Assembly (NCBI GenBank): GCA_009823505.1
Contig: VZQC01006590.1
Coordinates: forward strand, 894,037 to 958,036
DNA from: Rhizomys pruinosus
Lineage: Eukaryota; Chordata; Mammalia; Rodentia; Spalacidae
DNA: 64,000 bases
Reading direction: 5' to 3'
The notes under the pieces are model-generated. The model had not been told where the DNA came from and did not search any database. It was given only the letters and a program-made list of their open reading frames with translations. Shown here one piece after another: positions 32,846-45,000 of the stretch (its first letter is position 1; the number at the start of each line of letters is the position of its first letter). The translations under genes were made by a program, and so were the position numbers.

Positions 32846-35800
32846 ATTTTAAATTTGAATTGCAAGGTTTTTTGATGAGAAGGTTTCATGTCTATCTTGT
32901 ACCCCCCCCTTTTTTTTAAACCCATGAGATCTCCAGAAGGCATTGTATTATACATAACTTATAGTGTGGGATCAGGCTCAGATTCATCAAAATTTTACCC
33001 ATTTGTTTTGGGTGTCTACATAATATGAATTAACTTGGGGGCGCAAACTTAATTTTTATGTTAAATCACCTTAAAGAGAAATGCTAACAGTGATACTGTA
33101 AACAGAGACACTAAGAGAACATTCTGTATGTGCCAATCCCAGAGGTTTTGTTCTACAAATTTTATGTAAAACAAATTTGTGACAACCAGTGATTTATATC
33201 GCCATTTAACTCGGATTCATTAAGGTTTTTATCAGATCTGAAACCAATGTTGTTTAATATACACATATTTACTATTTACTAAGTCTAAAAACCATGCTAT
33301 CCTGTACACAGTGTCTAGCAAAATTGGCACTTGTTGAATTCAGTACATTAAATATGCATTAAATCGAATAGACACCGCTGTCCCTCACCCACCCTCCTCC
33401 CCTTCCCAATCACCATTTCGCGTCCCATTTCTGTTCTGCAGTTCTTCTGTTGTTGTTCTTTTACTATGCATCCCCTCTCCCACGAGAAATATTTATATCT
33501 CGGTTATTGGTACTTAGCATCCATATATTGAGGGACACGACATTTGCCGTCTTTGTTTTCTGGGACTAGGTGTTACTTCAACTAACATAATGTCTTCCGC
33601 ACTCCATCCATACCCAAAGTTCATGATGTTGTCCTTATCTTTCACGCTGCATAAGAACTCCATTGTATAACATGTACACATTTTCTCTAATCCACTCGTA
33701 CAGTTGAGGGGCACCTGGGTGGTTCCAGCTTTTTTGCTATTGTGAAACAGAGCTGCAATAAACTAAGCTGTGCATGTATCTTTGCAGTAAGATGTGTTTT
33801 TGTGGGAGTGGTATGACTGGGTCAAATGGAAGGCTCGTTTTGAGTCTTCTAAGGGTTCTCCCACACTGATTTCATTAGTGGCTGTACCAGTTTAACATTC
33901 CCACCAGCAGTGGATGAGTGTTCCCCTTTCTCCACAACCTCTCCAGCACTTGGTATCATTTGTGTTCTTGATCCTAGCCAGTCTTATTGGAGTAGGTGAA
34001 TATCTCAAAGTGGTTTTAAATTTGCATTTTCCTTAATTAATCAGAGATGCTGAACACTTTCTTAAGATGTTTCTTGGAATCTCTATTTCCTCCTGTGTGA
34101 AGCTCTATTCAGATCTTTGCTCCATCTTTGAGTGTTTTAATTTGTTTTCTTCTTCTTTTTTTTTTGAGTAGCTTGTATACTCTGGAGATTAGCTTTGTCA
34201 GAATGTGTCTGCAGTGAAGGTTTCCCCCACTCTGTGGGTTTTCTCTTCACTTCCTTTATTGTTTCTTTTTGATGTACAAAAGCTTTTGAGTTTAAGGAGA
34301 TCCCATGTTGTCAATTGTTGACTTATTTCTTGTGCAGCTGCTGTCTGATTTAGGAAGTCTTTTCCTACACCTAATGTCTTGTAGTCTGCTGCCAAGTTTC
34401 TCTTCTATCACCTCCAGATTTGGGGCTTCACATGAGGTCTTTTGGTCCATCTGGAGTTGACTTTTGTACAAGGTGAGAGGTAGGGGTTAATTTTACATTC
34501 TTTCTACAAGTGGTGATCCATTTTGCCAGCACCAACTTGCTGAAGATGCTGTCTTTCCTCCCATTGTGTCTCCTTGGCCCCCTTGTCAAATATGAGGTGG
34601 CTGAAATTGTATGAGTTCAGGTTTGGATCTTCAGTTTTATTCCATTGGTCAACTGGTACTGTTTTTGTGCCAGTACCAGGCTGTTTTTATGATTATAGCC
34701 TGTAGTATAGTTTGATGTCTGGTATAGGATCCCCCCCTGTATTGCTCTTTTCACTCAGGATTGCTTTGGCTATTCGGGGTCTTTTGTTTTTGCCAAATGA
34801 AATTGAGATTTTTTTTTTCCAAGCCTGTTGAAGAAATTCTTGGGGATTTTGATTGGGATTGCATTAAATCTGTACACTAGTTTGGGTAGGATGGACATTT
34901 TTACTATATTTATTTCCCAATCCATGAGCATGGGAGGTTTGTCCATTCTTCTGATGTCTTCCTCAATTTCCTTTTTCAGGGGTTTAAAAAATTTTTGTTG
35001 TAGAAGATCCTTGGTTTCATTGGTTAGGTTTGTTCCTGGGTATTTTTATTGTTTTTGAGGCTATTGTGAGTGGGAAAGGTCTCCTTGTAGTCTTCTCAGT
35101 TGCTTGTTTGGTTGAAAGGCTACTGATTTTTCTAGACTTATTTTGTATCCTGCACTTTACCAAACTCTTAATCATTTCTAGGAGTTTTCTGGTGGAGTTC
35201 TTAGCATCCCTTAGGTAGACAATCATATCATCAGCAAACAGGGTAGCTTGACTTCCTCTTTTCCAATTAGAACTCCTTTAATTTCCTTTTCTTGCCTTAT
35301 TGCCCTGGCAAGGGTTTCAGCCATATATTGAAAAGGAGTGGTGAGAAGGGGCAAGCCTTGCGAGTTCCTACCTTTAAGGGAAATGCTTCTGTCATTTCCC
35401 CATTTAGGATGATATTGGCTGTGGGTTTCCTGTTTGGCTTTGATTACATTAGGAATGATCCTTCAGGAGTCCAATTCCCTCCAGGCTTTAAAAGGGTGCT
35501 GGATTTTGTCAAAGGCTTCTCCGCATCAATTGAGAGATTGGTGTGGTTTTTGTCCTTCAATCCATTGATATGTTTGATGATGATTTATTGATTTTTGTAT
35601 GCTGAACCATCCCTGCATCTCTGGTATGAATCCAACTTGGTCATGGTGGATGATTTTCTTGATGTGAAGTCTGTATGCGGTTTGCCAGAATCCTGTTTAG
35701 AATTTTGGCATCTGTGTTCATTAGGGAGATGGGTCTATAGTTCTCCTTTTTTGGTTGTATCTTTCCCTGGTTTGGGTAGTAGCGTAATGCTGGCTTCATA

Positions 35801-38486
35801 GAATGATCTGGGAGAAGTCCCTCCGTTTGTATCCTTCTGAACAATTTAAGTAGTATGGTTGTATGTCTTTTCGAAATATTTTATAGAATTCTGCAGTGAA
35901 ACATCCGGGCCTGGGCATTTTTTGGTTAGGAGGCTGCTTATTACATCTTGGATTTCTTCCTGTACTATTGGTCTTTTTAGACTGTCGATCTCTTCTTGGT
36001 TGAGCTTTGGGGATTCCAGGATTTCAAATATTCATCCATTTCTTTCTAGTGTTTCAAACTTAGTAAATATTAAGTTTTTGAAGTAGTCCCGTATAATTGT
36101 CTGGATCTTTTCATTGTCTGTTGTGATATTTCCCTTTTCTCACAGATTCTATTGATTTGAGTTGTTCCCTCTTTCTTTTGGTTAACTGGGCTAGAGGTCT
36201 GTCTATCTTGTTTATTCTCTCAAAGAACCAACTTTTGGATTCATTGATTTTTTGTATCGTTTCCTTGTTTCTATTTCTTTGATCTCCTGCTCTGATTTTT
36301 TGTTATTTCTTCTTGTCTGGCTCCGTTTAGGGTTCATTTGTTGTTGTCTCTCAAGTATTTTTTAGCTGCAGTGTTAGATCATTCACTTGTGCTTTTCTGT
36401 TTTTTTATGTAAGCACTTAGAGCTATAAACTTCCCTCTAGGATGCTTTTAAAGTGTCCCATAGATTTTGCTGTGTTGTTTTTTTTTTTTTTGTTTTTGTT
36501 TTTTATTCTTTCTTTATTTCTTTCCTTGACCCACTCATTATTGAGCGAGGTGTGTGTTTAGTCTCCATTTGTTCCTGAAAGTTGTAGGGTTTTATTCTGG
36601 TGTTGAATTTGAGTTTTATTGCACTGTGGTCTGATAAGAATGCATGAGATTATTTCATCTTTTATATTTGTTGAGTTTTTTCCTGTGTCCAGTATTTGGT
36701 CTTATTTGGAGAATGTTCCATGAGGTGCTGAGTAGAAAGTGTATTCTCTGGTGTTGGGTGAAATATTCGATAGAGTCTGTGAGGTCCATTTTGGTGTATT
36801 GTGTCATTTAGTTCAGATGTCTCTTCTGTTTATCCTTTGTCCTGTTGATCTGTCTAGGGACTTAATGGGGTATTGAAGTCCCCTAGTTATTGCGCTGGGT
36901 TAATCTGTGCCTTGAGATCCTGAAGAAATTTTCTTTATAAATTTGGTGCACAGGTGTTTGGTGCACATATATGTTTATGATTGTGAATATTTCATCATTA
37001 ATTTGTTCCGTTTAAAAAGATGTAATGGCCCTCTTGTCTCTTTTAATTTCTTTTGCTTTGAAGTCTTTTTGTCTGATATTAGAATACCACACACCGCTTT
37101 CTTTTTGTACCATTTCTTGAATACTTTTCTATCATTCACCCTTAAGTGAGCCTATCCTTGAGATTGAGATGGGTTTCTTGTAGACAGCAATAGATGTGGT
37201 TTTGTTTCCCTAATCCATTCTCCCAGTCTATGTCCTTTTTTTGGGAGTTTAGCCCATTAATATTTAAGGTTATATAATTGAAGATGGATGTTGCTTCCTT
37301 TCACTTTATTATCCATTTGGGGACTTCTAGCCTCTGATTTTGCTCTATGGTTTGTTTTTTGTTAGTTTCTTTTCCTAGGTGTTGAGGATTGTTTGCTCCT
37401 CCTTCTGCCCCTTTGAATTGCTTCAAGTATTTTGAAGAGTTGGTTTTCCAGAAGGTATTCCATCATTTTGTTTATGTCAGGAAGATTTTTCTCTCTCCTT
37501 CAACGTATAAATCGACTTTTTGCTGGGTAAAGTATTCTGGGTTGGCATCCGTAGTCCCTTAACCTGGGAATGCTTTTTCCATGTTTTTGCTTTCATGGTT
37601 TGAGGCGAGAAATCAGTTGTGATTCTAATGGGTTTCCCTTTTGTATTGACTTGTTTTCTTTTGTAGCTCTCAGAATTTTGTCTTTCTTTTGGGGCATCTG
37701 AGCATTTTAACTAGTTGATATGGCGTGGGGTTGTTCTTTTCTGATTCTTGTCTATTTGGGGTCCTATGTGCTTCTTGTATTTGTATTGGTTTGTCCTACT
37801 TATTTGGGGAATTTTCTTCTATTATTATCTGTTGAAGGATCTGATCATACTTTTTCTTGAGATTCTTCTCCTTCCTCTATTCCTATGATGCGGTAGGTTT
37901 TGATCTTTTCATAGTGTCCCATATTTCCTGGTTGTTCCAATTTTGTTGTTATTTTAAATTTTTCATATATCTTTATTTGAGCTTTTTAATTGCTCGTGTT
38001 ATCTTCCAGATCTGATATCTTTGTTCTGCTTCCTCCATTCTACTTCTGAGGCTTTTCCTTTCCTTTCTTCTTGATTGAATGTTGTGTTCTAATTCCTTTT
38101 TCGTTTCATCCTGTGTTTTCTTTAGTACTTCCATTTCCTTTTTGAGCTTCTCAGTCTCGTCTTGGTGCTTCTCAATCTCTTCTTGGTGTTCCTCTACTTT
38201 CGTTGGTTGGCTTTCCTTGTTTCTACGTGTTTCCTTACTTCTTTCAGAGTTTGTTTTTTTTCTCCCTCTAGTTCTTTGTGGAGTTTGTGGTCTGTTCCTT
38301 TAGTTTTTTTCCGAAGATTGTCATTGTTATCCCTCTTAGGTCTTTTTTGAGTTTTTCATTCTCTCTCTTTGTTCTCTATTCTTTATTTTTTTCTCCTTCT
38401 ACTTCTTTCTGGAGTGTTGTCAATCTGTTCCTTTAGTTCTTTCTGATGTTGTCATTGTATCCCTCTAGGTCCTTTATAGTTTTTCT

Positions 38487-38653
38487 TTTCTTTCTTTAGG
38501 TCTCTGAATTCCTCTTTATGTTTCTTTGATTTCTCTGCATAGTCTGCAATTATTCCTTAAATCTGTTCTTGGGTCTCCTCCATGGGGGATCCCATTGTAG
38601 CTATTCTTCTACTGGTTTGCTAGCGCTTAATGCAGGATTTTCCTGTGCCTTTC
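38487..38653. repeat. Direct repeat, copy A (L1 ORF1 5' part)
   Basis: 'ctttctttaggtctctgaat' to 'ttttcctgtgcctttcc'. It pairs with 39355-39520, and the differences are almost all one-base indels. Confidence 0.85.
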
Positions 38654-38659
38654 CCAAAT

Positions 38660-39345
38660 GACAAATGACAAATGGGGATCTCCTTAAACTCAAAAGCTTT
38701 TGTACATCAAAAGAAACAATAAAGGAAGTGAAGAGAAAAAACCCACAGAGTGGGAGGAAACCTTCACTGCAGACACATCTGACAAAGCATTAATCCCAGA
38801 TATACAAGCTACCAAAAACAAAGAAGAAAGAAAACAATGAAAACTCATAAGAATGGAGAGCAAAGATCTGAATAGAGACTTCACAAGGAGGAAATAGAGA
38901 TGGCCAGAGAAACATCTTAAGAAGTGTTCAGCATCTCTGATAATTAAGGAAATGCAAATTAAACCACTTTGAGATATCACCGTTACTCCAATAAGACTGG
39001 CTAGGATCAAGAACACAAATGATACCAAGTCTGGAGAGGTTTGTGGAAGAAGGAAACACTCATCCACGCGGTGGGAATGTAAACTGGTACAAGCCACTAT
39101 GGAAATCAGTGTGGAGAACCCTTAGAAACTCAAAACGGCCTTACCATTTGACCCAGTCATACCATTACCCAAAAAAACATACATCTACTGCAAAGATACA
39201 TGCACGCTATGTTTATTGCAGCTCTGTTCACAAGTAGCAAAAGCTGGAACCGCCCAGGTGCCCTTCAACTGACGAGTGGATAGAGAAAATGTGGTACATG
39301 TTAACAATGGAATACATGCAGCATAAAGAGGGACAACATCATGAA
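38660..39345 (+). mobile_element. Inverted L1 ORF2 C-terminal fragment
   Basis: Plus-strand ORF2 end sequence ('aaactcaaaagcttttgtac' through 'tggatagagaaaatgtggtac') embedded in minus-strand L1 ORF1. It has no poly-A. It is bracketed by a repeated segment of about 165 bp. Confidence 0.8.
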
Positions 39346-39354
39346 AATTTGCAT

Positions 39355-39520
39355 TTTCTTTCTTTAGGTCTCTGAATTCCTCTTTATGTTCTTTGATTTC
39401 TCTGCATAGGTCTGCAATTATTTCCTCTAAGATCTGTTCCTTGGTCCTCCTCCATGGGGATCCCCATGTGTAGCTATCTTCTACTGGTTTGCTAGCGCTT
39501 AATCAGGATTTTCCTGTGCC
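39355..39520. repeat. Direct repeat, copy B (L1 ORF1 5' part)
   Basis: Counterpart of 38487-38653 on the far side of the inverted ORF2 fragment. Confidence 0.85.
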
Positions 39521-39973
39521 TTTCCATGTTGTCCCTTCGTCATGTCTCTGGCATGTGGGCTTCCCTTTTGTAGTTCAGAATCACAAATACCTTTTCACTA
39601 TGTTAGGGGATGGTTTTACTTTCCTCCTCTTAGATGTTCCCCCCTTTCCTCCTCCTTATTTATGGAATATTGTCTTTTCTAGTTTTCAAATGTTTGTAAC
39701 CACTCTTCTCTTTTTGCTCTGAAGGTTCTCCAAGAAAAGGTCCACTTGGATTCTCACCAATCTCGGGGGGGGGGGACCCTGACTAGCCCGTGCCCCGCAA
39801 GCCCACCCAAGGTGCAACCACTAGCCCCAGCCTCTCTTGTCCCAGCGCGAACGAGAGACGTAGGACGGTCCCGCCCATGGCCCCCTACCTGTGGCAGAGG
39901 CGGCAGATGCCTTCCCTGGTAACTACCCAGCCGCCCACACCAAGGTGTAGACCACTAGCCCCGGCATCTCTGG
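39520..39973 (-). promoter_or_regulatory. L1 5'UTR with GC-rich monomers
   Basis: A GC-rich block beginning after a 12-base G run (about 39765). 'caaggtg...accactagccccggc' occurs twice, about 132 bp apart (39808 and 39940), indicating tandem promoter monomers, the second one partial. Confidence 0.65.
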
Positions 39974-39987
39974 GCCAATAGCTTTCT

Positions 39988-40290
39988 AATGTGATCAGTA
40001 GACCCTCCTGATATTAGGCAGCATCAAGGCTACAGTGTCAGCTGTGTGTCATACTCTGCTGGGGAGTGGATTTCAAATATTCTCTGAAGGGATGGCTTTC
40101 TGGACAAGAATTCTTTCAACTTATTCACATCATGGAACATATTCCTTTCTCCTTCAATTATAATAGACAGTTTTCTGGGTAAAGTATTCTGGCTTGACAT
40201 CTGTAGTCATTTAGAACCAGGAATACTTTAGACCAAGCTCTTCTGTCTTTCATTGTTCATAATGAAAAAAAATCAGCTGTAATTCTAATA
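39988..40290 (-). mobile_element. Old L1 ORF1 C-terminal part (minus strand as assembled)
   Basis: Matches 37440-37640 ('ctgggtaaagtattctgg', 'aatcagctgtaattctaat'). Read on the minus strand it takes up ORF1 about ten bases after the point where the plus-strand L1 stops at 30215. Confidence 0.7.
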
Positions 40291-41090
40291 GGTTGGAAAT
40301 ACTGTGCAGCAGAGGCAGCCATGTGCCTGTATATCCCAAATCTAATTGGCTATTGGCCTCTCCTTGGAGAAATAACCCATGGCTGATGCCACAAGCTTAC
40401 ATCTCTACAGGTTAGAAGATGTTATAAGCCACAGTAAGACCCTGTCATATTTAACGGGGGGGGGATTGTAATTCATGGATTAACATATCCAACATGTGTC
40501 TATGCTAAGTAACCTACCATAACTATTAGGCTGCTTAAATACATATATATCTAATTTGCTTGTCTTCATTAGTAGGATCGAAAGGTTATTCCTGGACAAA
40601 CTGTCAGCCCATGAAAGGAAACAGCCAGAATTGACCAGAGTCCAAGTCAACAGCTCCAGAGAGAGTGGACTGTTTTAACTCTCATCCACCTGTGCCCCTT
40701 TTCTAAGCCTAGGGAACACCTGCGGAAGAGGGGGCGTGGTAGAATGTAAGGGCTTCGATGGGGTGAATGGTGAACTACAGCAATGTATCTGGACACTCAT
40801 TTGAGATCAATTGATTGAACAAACAACCTGTCACCCCCATGGATGGTGGGGCTGTAGGTGTTTGGGCACAACAGCCGCCAGATAGGTTTTGCATGAAGGA
40901 TGCTTGTATCATGGATTATCACTTATAGCTAAATGAAAAAAAAAAACTGAGAGAAAGATGGCAGGACAGTTATGGCAGAATGCATGATCTGGGATGGGGT
41001 GGGGGGGGAAGGGAAGGGGAGATATACCTGAACTGAATTGGAAATGATGTATGAAATGCACAAAGCATCAATAAAAAAAATGTTAAAAAA
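40291..41090 (+). mobile_element. L1 3'UTR copy 3 with poly-A
   Basis: Plus-strand 3'UTR ending in 'gcatcaataaaaaaaatgtt' and A-runs. A purine tract 'gatggggtggggggggaag' lies at about 40995-41015. It is followed at 41091-41104 by AGAAAGCTATTGGC. Confidence 0.85.
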
Positions 41091-41104
41091 AGAAAGCTAT
41101 TGGC
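41091..41104. repeat. L1 target-site copy, inverted relative to 39974-39987
   Basis: AGAAAGCTATTGGC is the exact reverse complement of GCCAATAGCTTTCT at 39974-39987. The two directly adjoin the L1 3' poly-A and the L1 5' end. Confidence 0.85.
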
Positions 41105-41739
41105 ATACCTTTGTCAAAGGGTTATAATGTCCCACTCAAAATATTATCCAAGCATATGTGTTTGTTCCCATAGAGTAACTTGTTATAACCTTTAATAATT
41201 TTTACTACTTGCATTTTATAACTAGAATTAAAAAAGAGATTCCTCAAGGACCCACTAGTCCATTTCAAACAGAACTTGGACAGTCACAATAGTTTGAAGT
41301 GCCATCTCAGGAAAAAAAAAAAAAAAAAGAAAGAAAAAAGAAAAAAGGAAAAAGAAAAAACCTGGATCTCCTATCTCTCACTCACTTTTAGCCTCCCTAC
41401 CAAAGCCCAGGGATTCTCCTGGAAGAGGTAGGCATGTGAGATTGTAGGGGCAGAGGAGGGGGATGAATTGTGAGATCACAGCAAAAATGTACTGGATTTT
41501 TCTTTTCTTTTTTTCTTTGTACCTTGTTTTGAAATCAAGTGGTGGAATGCTTTCCTCTCCTTTCTTTCTGTTTGACACAGTTTTGGCTACATGCATTGCT
41601 TTTGTCTTTGTTATAAGGAGCAGAAAGATTTTTGTTTGCTAATTCAAAGAAGAAAGTCATTGGTATTTTGACTTGGATAGTCTTGAATACATGAATTACT
41701 TCGGTAAGCAGGGACAGTGTCCGGATGCCTTTTTTATTC
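41105..41739. other. Unassigned sequence with A-rich tract
   Basis: No gene seen. An A/AAAG-rich tract lies at 41310-41361. Confidence 0.4.
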
Positions 41740-42112
41740 CTGTTATAAACTACTCTAACTTTAAACAATTTGGGAAGTGAAGAGTTCATTCCATCTTACA
41801 GTGAAGAGAGCCCATAATCCAGTGAAGGGAAGGCAAGAACTCAAGTCAGAACCTGAAGCAGAGGCCAAGGAGGATCACTGGTTGCATGCTTGCTCCCCTG
41901 GCTCAGTCAGCTAACTTCCCTATACAGCTCAGGCCCCCATGACCAGAGATGCCACTACCAACAATGTTCTGGGCCTTCCCTCAACTATCAGCATGAGGAA
42001 AATACCTTACATACATGATCTCCAGATAATTACATGGAACATATTTCTCTGTTGAGAGTCTCTCTTCCCAGAGGGATTGTGTGTTTCAGGTTGATAGAAA
42101 TAAACCAACACT
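41740..42112 (-). mobile_element. URR1-like hAT-Charlie element
   Basis: Minus-strand copy: 'actctaactttaaacaatttggg', 'cttacagtgaagag', 'ggcaagaactcaagtcagaacc', 'tgttctgggccttccc' and 'gttgagagtctctcttccc' match the reversed URR1 layout. Confidence 0.7.
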
Positions 42113-42654
42113 GATGTTAAAAGTGACATCTGGGGACAAACTTGACTTGTTAGGCCTTACGGTATATGAAAAAGTGCATGGAATCCAATGTGGGGAGTGT
42201 GGGGTGTAGGTAGGAGAGGGGCACAATTATATTGAGGGCTATTGTGTGGATGCACAAAAATTCATAAAAATATAAAAAATAGTTTCAATCCATGAATCTG
42301 GGGGACACCTATAATGTTACTTGTTATCTTCAATTTCTTTTATAAGAATTTGAAATTCTGGATTTTAATTTTTATCCCAGTCTAAAATTAAAACTGTTGG
42401 TGTATATTTTCATCATTTCTTAGAATACAATATCTTCTCAGTCATATTGCTGTTAGTTTACAAAATTTGCATTGGTTTTTACACATTGTTCCTTCATATG
42501 CAACCTTATTAAATTCACTCATCAGTCCTAACATTTTATTGGAACCTTTAGACTGAGAAGAATCATATCCTTTGCAAACAAGTTTCTGATATTCAGAATA
42601 TGCAAGGAACTAAAAATTCAATTCCAAAAACAAAACAATAACCCAATTCAATAA
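42113..42654. other. Unassigned intergenic sequence
   Basis: AT-rich, no gene or repeat recognised. Confidence 0.4.
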
Positions 42655-42822
42655 TGGGTACAGATAGGTGAGCTAAAGGTGTTGGTTCTGACACCCTGAG
42701 TTGGATCCCCAGACCCCACATGATGGAATGAGAGAACTGATGTCCATACCTATGCCCATGTTTTCACACTCCTAAATAGACTCATACACTTATGTGCACA
42801 TAAAATAAATAAATTTAAATAG
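42655..42822 (+). repeat. B3 SINE
   Basis: 'gagttggatccccagacccca' and the 'aaaataaataaattt' tail in B3 order; diverged. Confidence 0.65.
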
Positions 42823-43061
42823 GTATTGGACTTAAGTGGACTTCAGTAGACTTCACAAAAAAGTAAATGATCAATAGGTTTTCTAAAATGTCCATCATTG
42901 ATAATACTCTGGGAAGTCAAACTAAAATCATAGGAGGTATGAGATCTCAAGTTAATGACTGTCAGTAGGGCAGTAGATAGGGTCAGGAAGCACAGTACTG
43001 AAGCACTTGCCTGACAATTTCAGGGCCTGGATTTAATCCCCAGCATCATTAAAGAGTATAA

Positions 43062-43258
43062 ACAACTTGGAAACTATTTGATCAACTTGATTGAACATAC
43101 AAGCCCACCCCCCCCCAAGCTGGATGGTGGGACCCTTGGGCTGTGTGGGTTTGGGCACAACTGCTGCAAATTGGTTTAACATGAAGGATGCTTGTACTCA
43201 TAAATTATTACATATTGTTAAAATGAAAAAAAAAATATAGAAGTAATAGAAAAAAAAC
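43062..43258 (+). mobile_element. L1 3'UTR fragment
   Basis: Same family and same end as 9210-9375 ('ggatggtgggacccttgggc', 'atgaaggatgcttgtac', 'aaaatgaaaaaaaaaa'), without the distal purine-rich part of the younger copies. Confidence 0.75.
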
Positions 43259-43730
43259 CCTGTCATCCGGGTAGCAAACATCTTCAAAGGAGTCAAACTG
43301 CAGATAAATGTTGAAGAGCTACAATTCATAAACTACCCCACTGTCTAGGAAGCATTCTGTCAGTAGATAAATCCCCTGTTATACATTCTCAATGCTCTAT
43401 GTGTCTTTTATTACTTATTTATTATGTTATTAATTAGAGATTTCAGGGCAACTTTGATTAGTCATTTTGAATAATGTGCTGTCAATTTTGGAAACAGGAT
43501 CTCTGAATTCAGTGTCTGTGCCATAACAATCAAATTGGCACAGTTGAAGGCTTTGAGGAACAGAGAATAAAAAACACCGTCTGTCAGGAACCACAGGGAC
43601 ATCACCAGGCATGTTCCATTCCTAGTGCAACTGTATGTGAAGACAGGAACTTTAAAGAGGCAAAGTAAATTAAAGGAATAAAGGAGGTCCTCACCAATAA
43701 CAATGGTGTCCTAATAAGGAAAAATCACAG
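43259..43730. other. Unassigned sequence
   Basis: No gene or repeat recognised. Confidence 0.35.
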
Positions 43731-43866
43731 GGGCTTGAGAGATGGCTCAGCAGTTAAGAGCACCGACTGTGCTCTTGCAGAGGACCCTGGTTGATTCCCA
43801 GCACCAACATGGCGGCTAAGAACCATCTTTAACTCCAGTTCCAGGGGAATCCGACACCCTCTTCTC
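43731..43866 (+). repeat. B2-type SINE, 3'-truncated
   Basis: 'ggggcttgagagatggctcagc' to 'cgacaccctcttct'; the distal part and tail are missing. Confidence 0.8.
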
Positions 43867-44447
43867 ACCAAAAATTCTATTCAGGGCATTTTAAAGATTT
43901 TTCTTGTTATTTTTAAGCTGTATGAGTTTTTACTATTCAGAAATGCACGAGCAGATAAAGGTGCAACCTCCCTCCATTCCAATGCAGCGGGCTTACAAAC
44001 ATTCTCTTATCCTATCCTGTGGTTTATCTTCTCATTTTCTTTGTTGTTTCCCATGTTGTGCAAGAACATTTAGTTTGATCTTATTTTTTTTCTTTTTTTT
44101 TTTGCTTTTGTGGCCTGTAGTATCAAAGTCAGTTTAAATCACTCCAGAACTTCTTAACCACAAAAGGCAGACTCAGCAAGAAAAATTGCTCACCCGTTCT
44201 CCATATATGGAATACAAATTTCAAAAGATAAAGAACATGAAACAGGAAGTGAGGCGTTTGAGAAGAGGAGGAAGAACGATGGGAGGGACATAATGCAGTA
44301 TAAATATAGATCTAACTGTGTGCACCAGTCACTACATTATAACTCCAAAGAGCTAAAAATACTTCAGTAACCCAGGAGACTCAAATGGTCTCAATTTCAA
44401 CAGTGTATTCAGAATACTGCTCCATGTGCCCTTTGTTCATTTTATTT
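43867..44447. other. Unassigned sequence
   Basis: T-rich run at 44080-44105. No gene seen. Confidence 0.35.
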
Positions 44448-44658
44448 TTTAATGTTTTATTTTTTATTTATATTATTTTATGTGTATGAGAGTAGTGCTT
44501 GCATGCATATTCAGTGCCCACAGAGGTCAGAGGAGGGTGTTAGATTTCCTGGAACTTATAGCTATTCATATTATGTGGGTGCTGGGAACCAAACCCAGGT
44601 CCTCTGCAAGAGCAGCCAGCCAGTGCTCTTTACCACAACCATCTCTCTTTCTGGACCG
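44448..44658 (-). repeat. B2-type SINE
   Basis: Minus-strand: 'gtgtatgagagtagtgcttgc', 'gaggtcagaggagggtgt' and 'ctgcaagagcagcc' in order; diverged. Confidence 0.75.
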
Positions 44659-44708
44659 TTTTGTTCATTTTCTATCATTCCACCATTTTCTCTCATAAGA
44701 AAATCCTG

Positions 44709-45000
44709 TTGTGCTGGCTAATCTTGGATTTCAACTTGACACAGTTTGGAAGATAGAACCTCAATGAGGGATCATCCAGCCCACTGTAGGAAGTACCAGC
44801 TGGGCCGTATAAGGATAATAGTAGAGGGGACCAGGGAGCAAACCAGTAAGCAGCTTTCCTCCATGGTGCCTGCTTGAGTTCCTGCCATGGTCTCCCTCAG
44901 TGATGGTATATAACCTGTAAGCCAAAGAATCCCTTTCCTCCCAGAATTTGATTTGACCACTCTTTTATCACCATCACAGAGAAGGAAACTAGAACACATG
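44709..45000 (+). mobile_element. URR1-like hAT-Charlie element, internally deleted
   Basis: 'gtgctggctaatcttgg', 'caacttgacacagtttgg', 'gagcaaaccagtaagcagc' and 'ataacctgtaagccaaagaa', with end 'gaaactagaacaca', follow the URR1 plus-strand layout. Confidence 0.75.

Larger units (their letters stand above)
30905..39987 (-). mobile_element. Young full-length L1 (minus strand as assembled)
   Basis: From left to right: poly-T and 3'UTR (30905-33400), ORF2 (about 33400-37450), ORF1 (about 37450-38650 and again 39350-39520), 5'UTR (39520-39973), then a target-site copy GCCAATAGCTTTCT (39974-39987). L1 encodes an RNA-binding ORF1 protein and an endonuclease/reverse transcriptase (ORF2). No long frame survives because single-base indels are frequent, in a pattern more like uncorrected long reads than slow decay. 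A B2 and an inverted ORF2 fragment interrupt it. Confidence 0.75.

Noticed and set aside
33500..38400. Numerous short ORFs in the minus-strand L1 as separate genes
   Set aside because: They are fragments and shadows of indel-riddled L1 ORF2 and ORF1.
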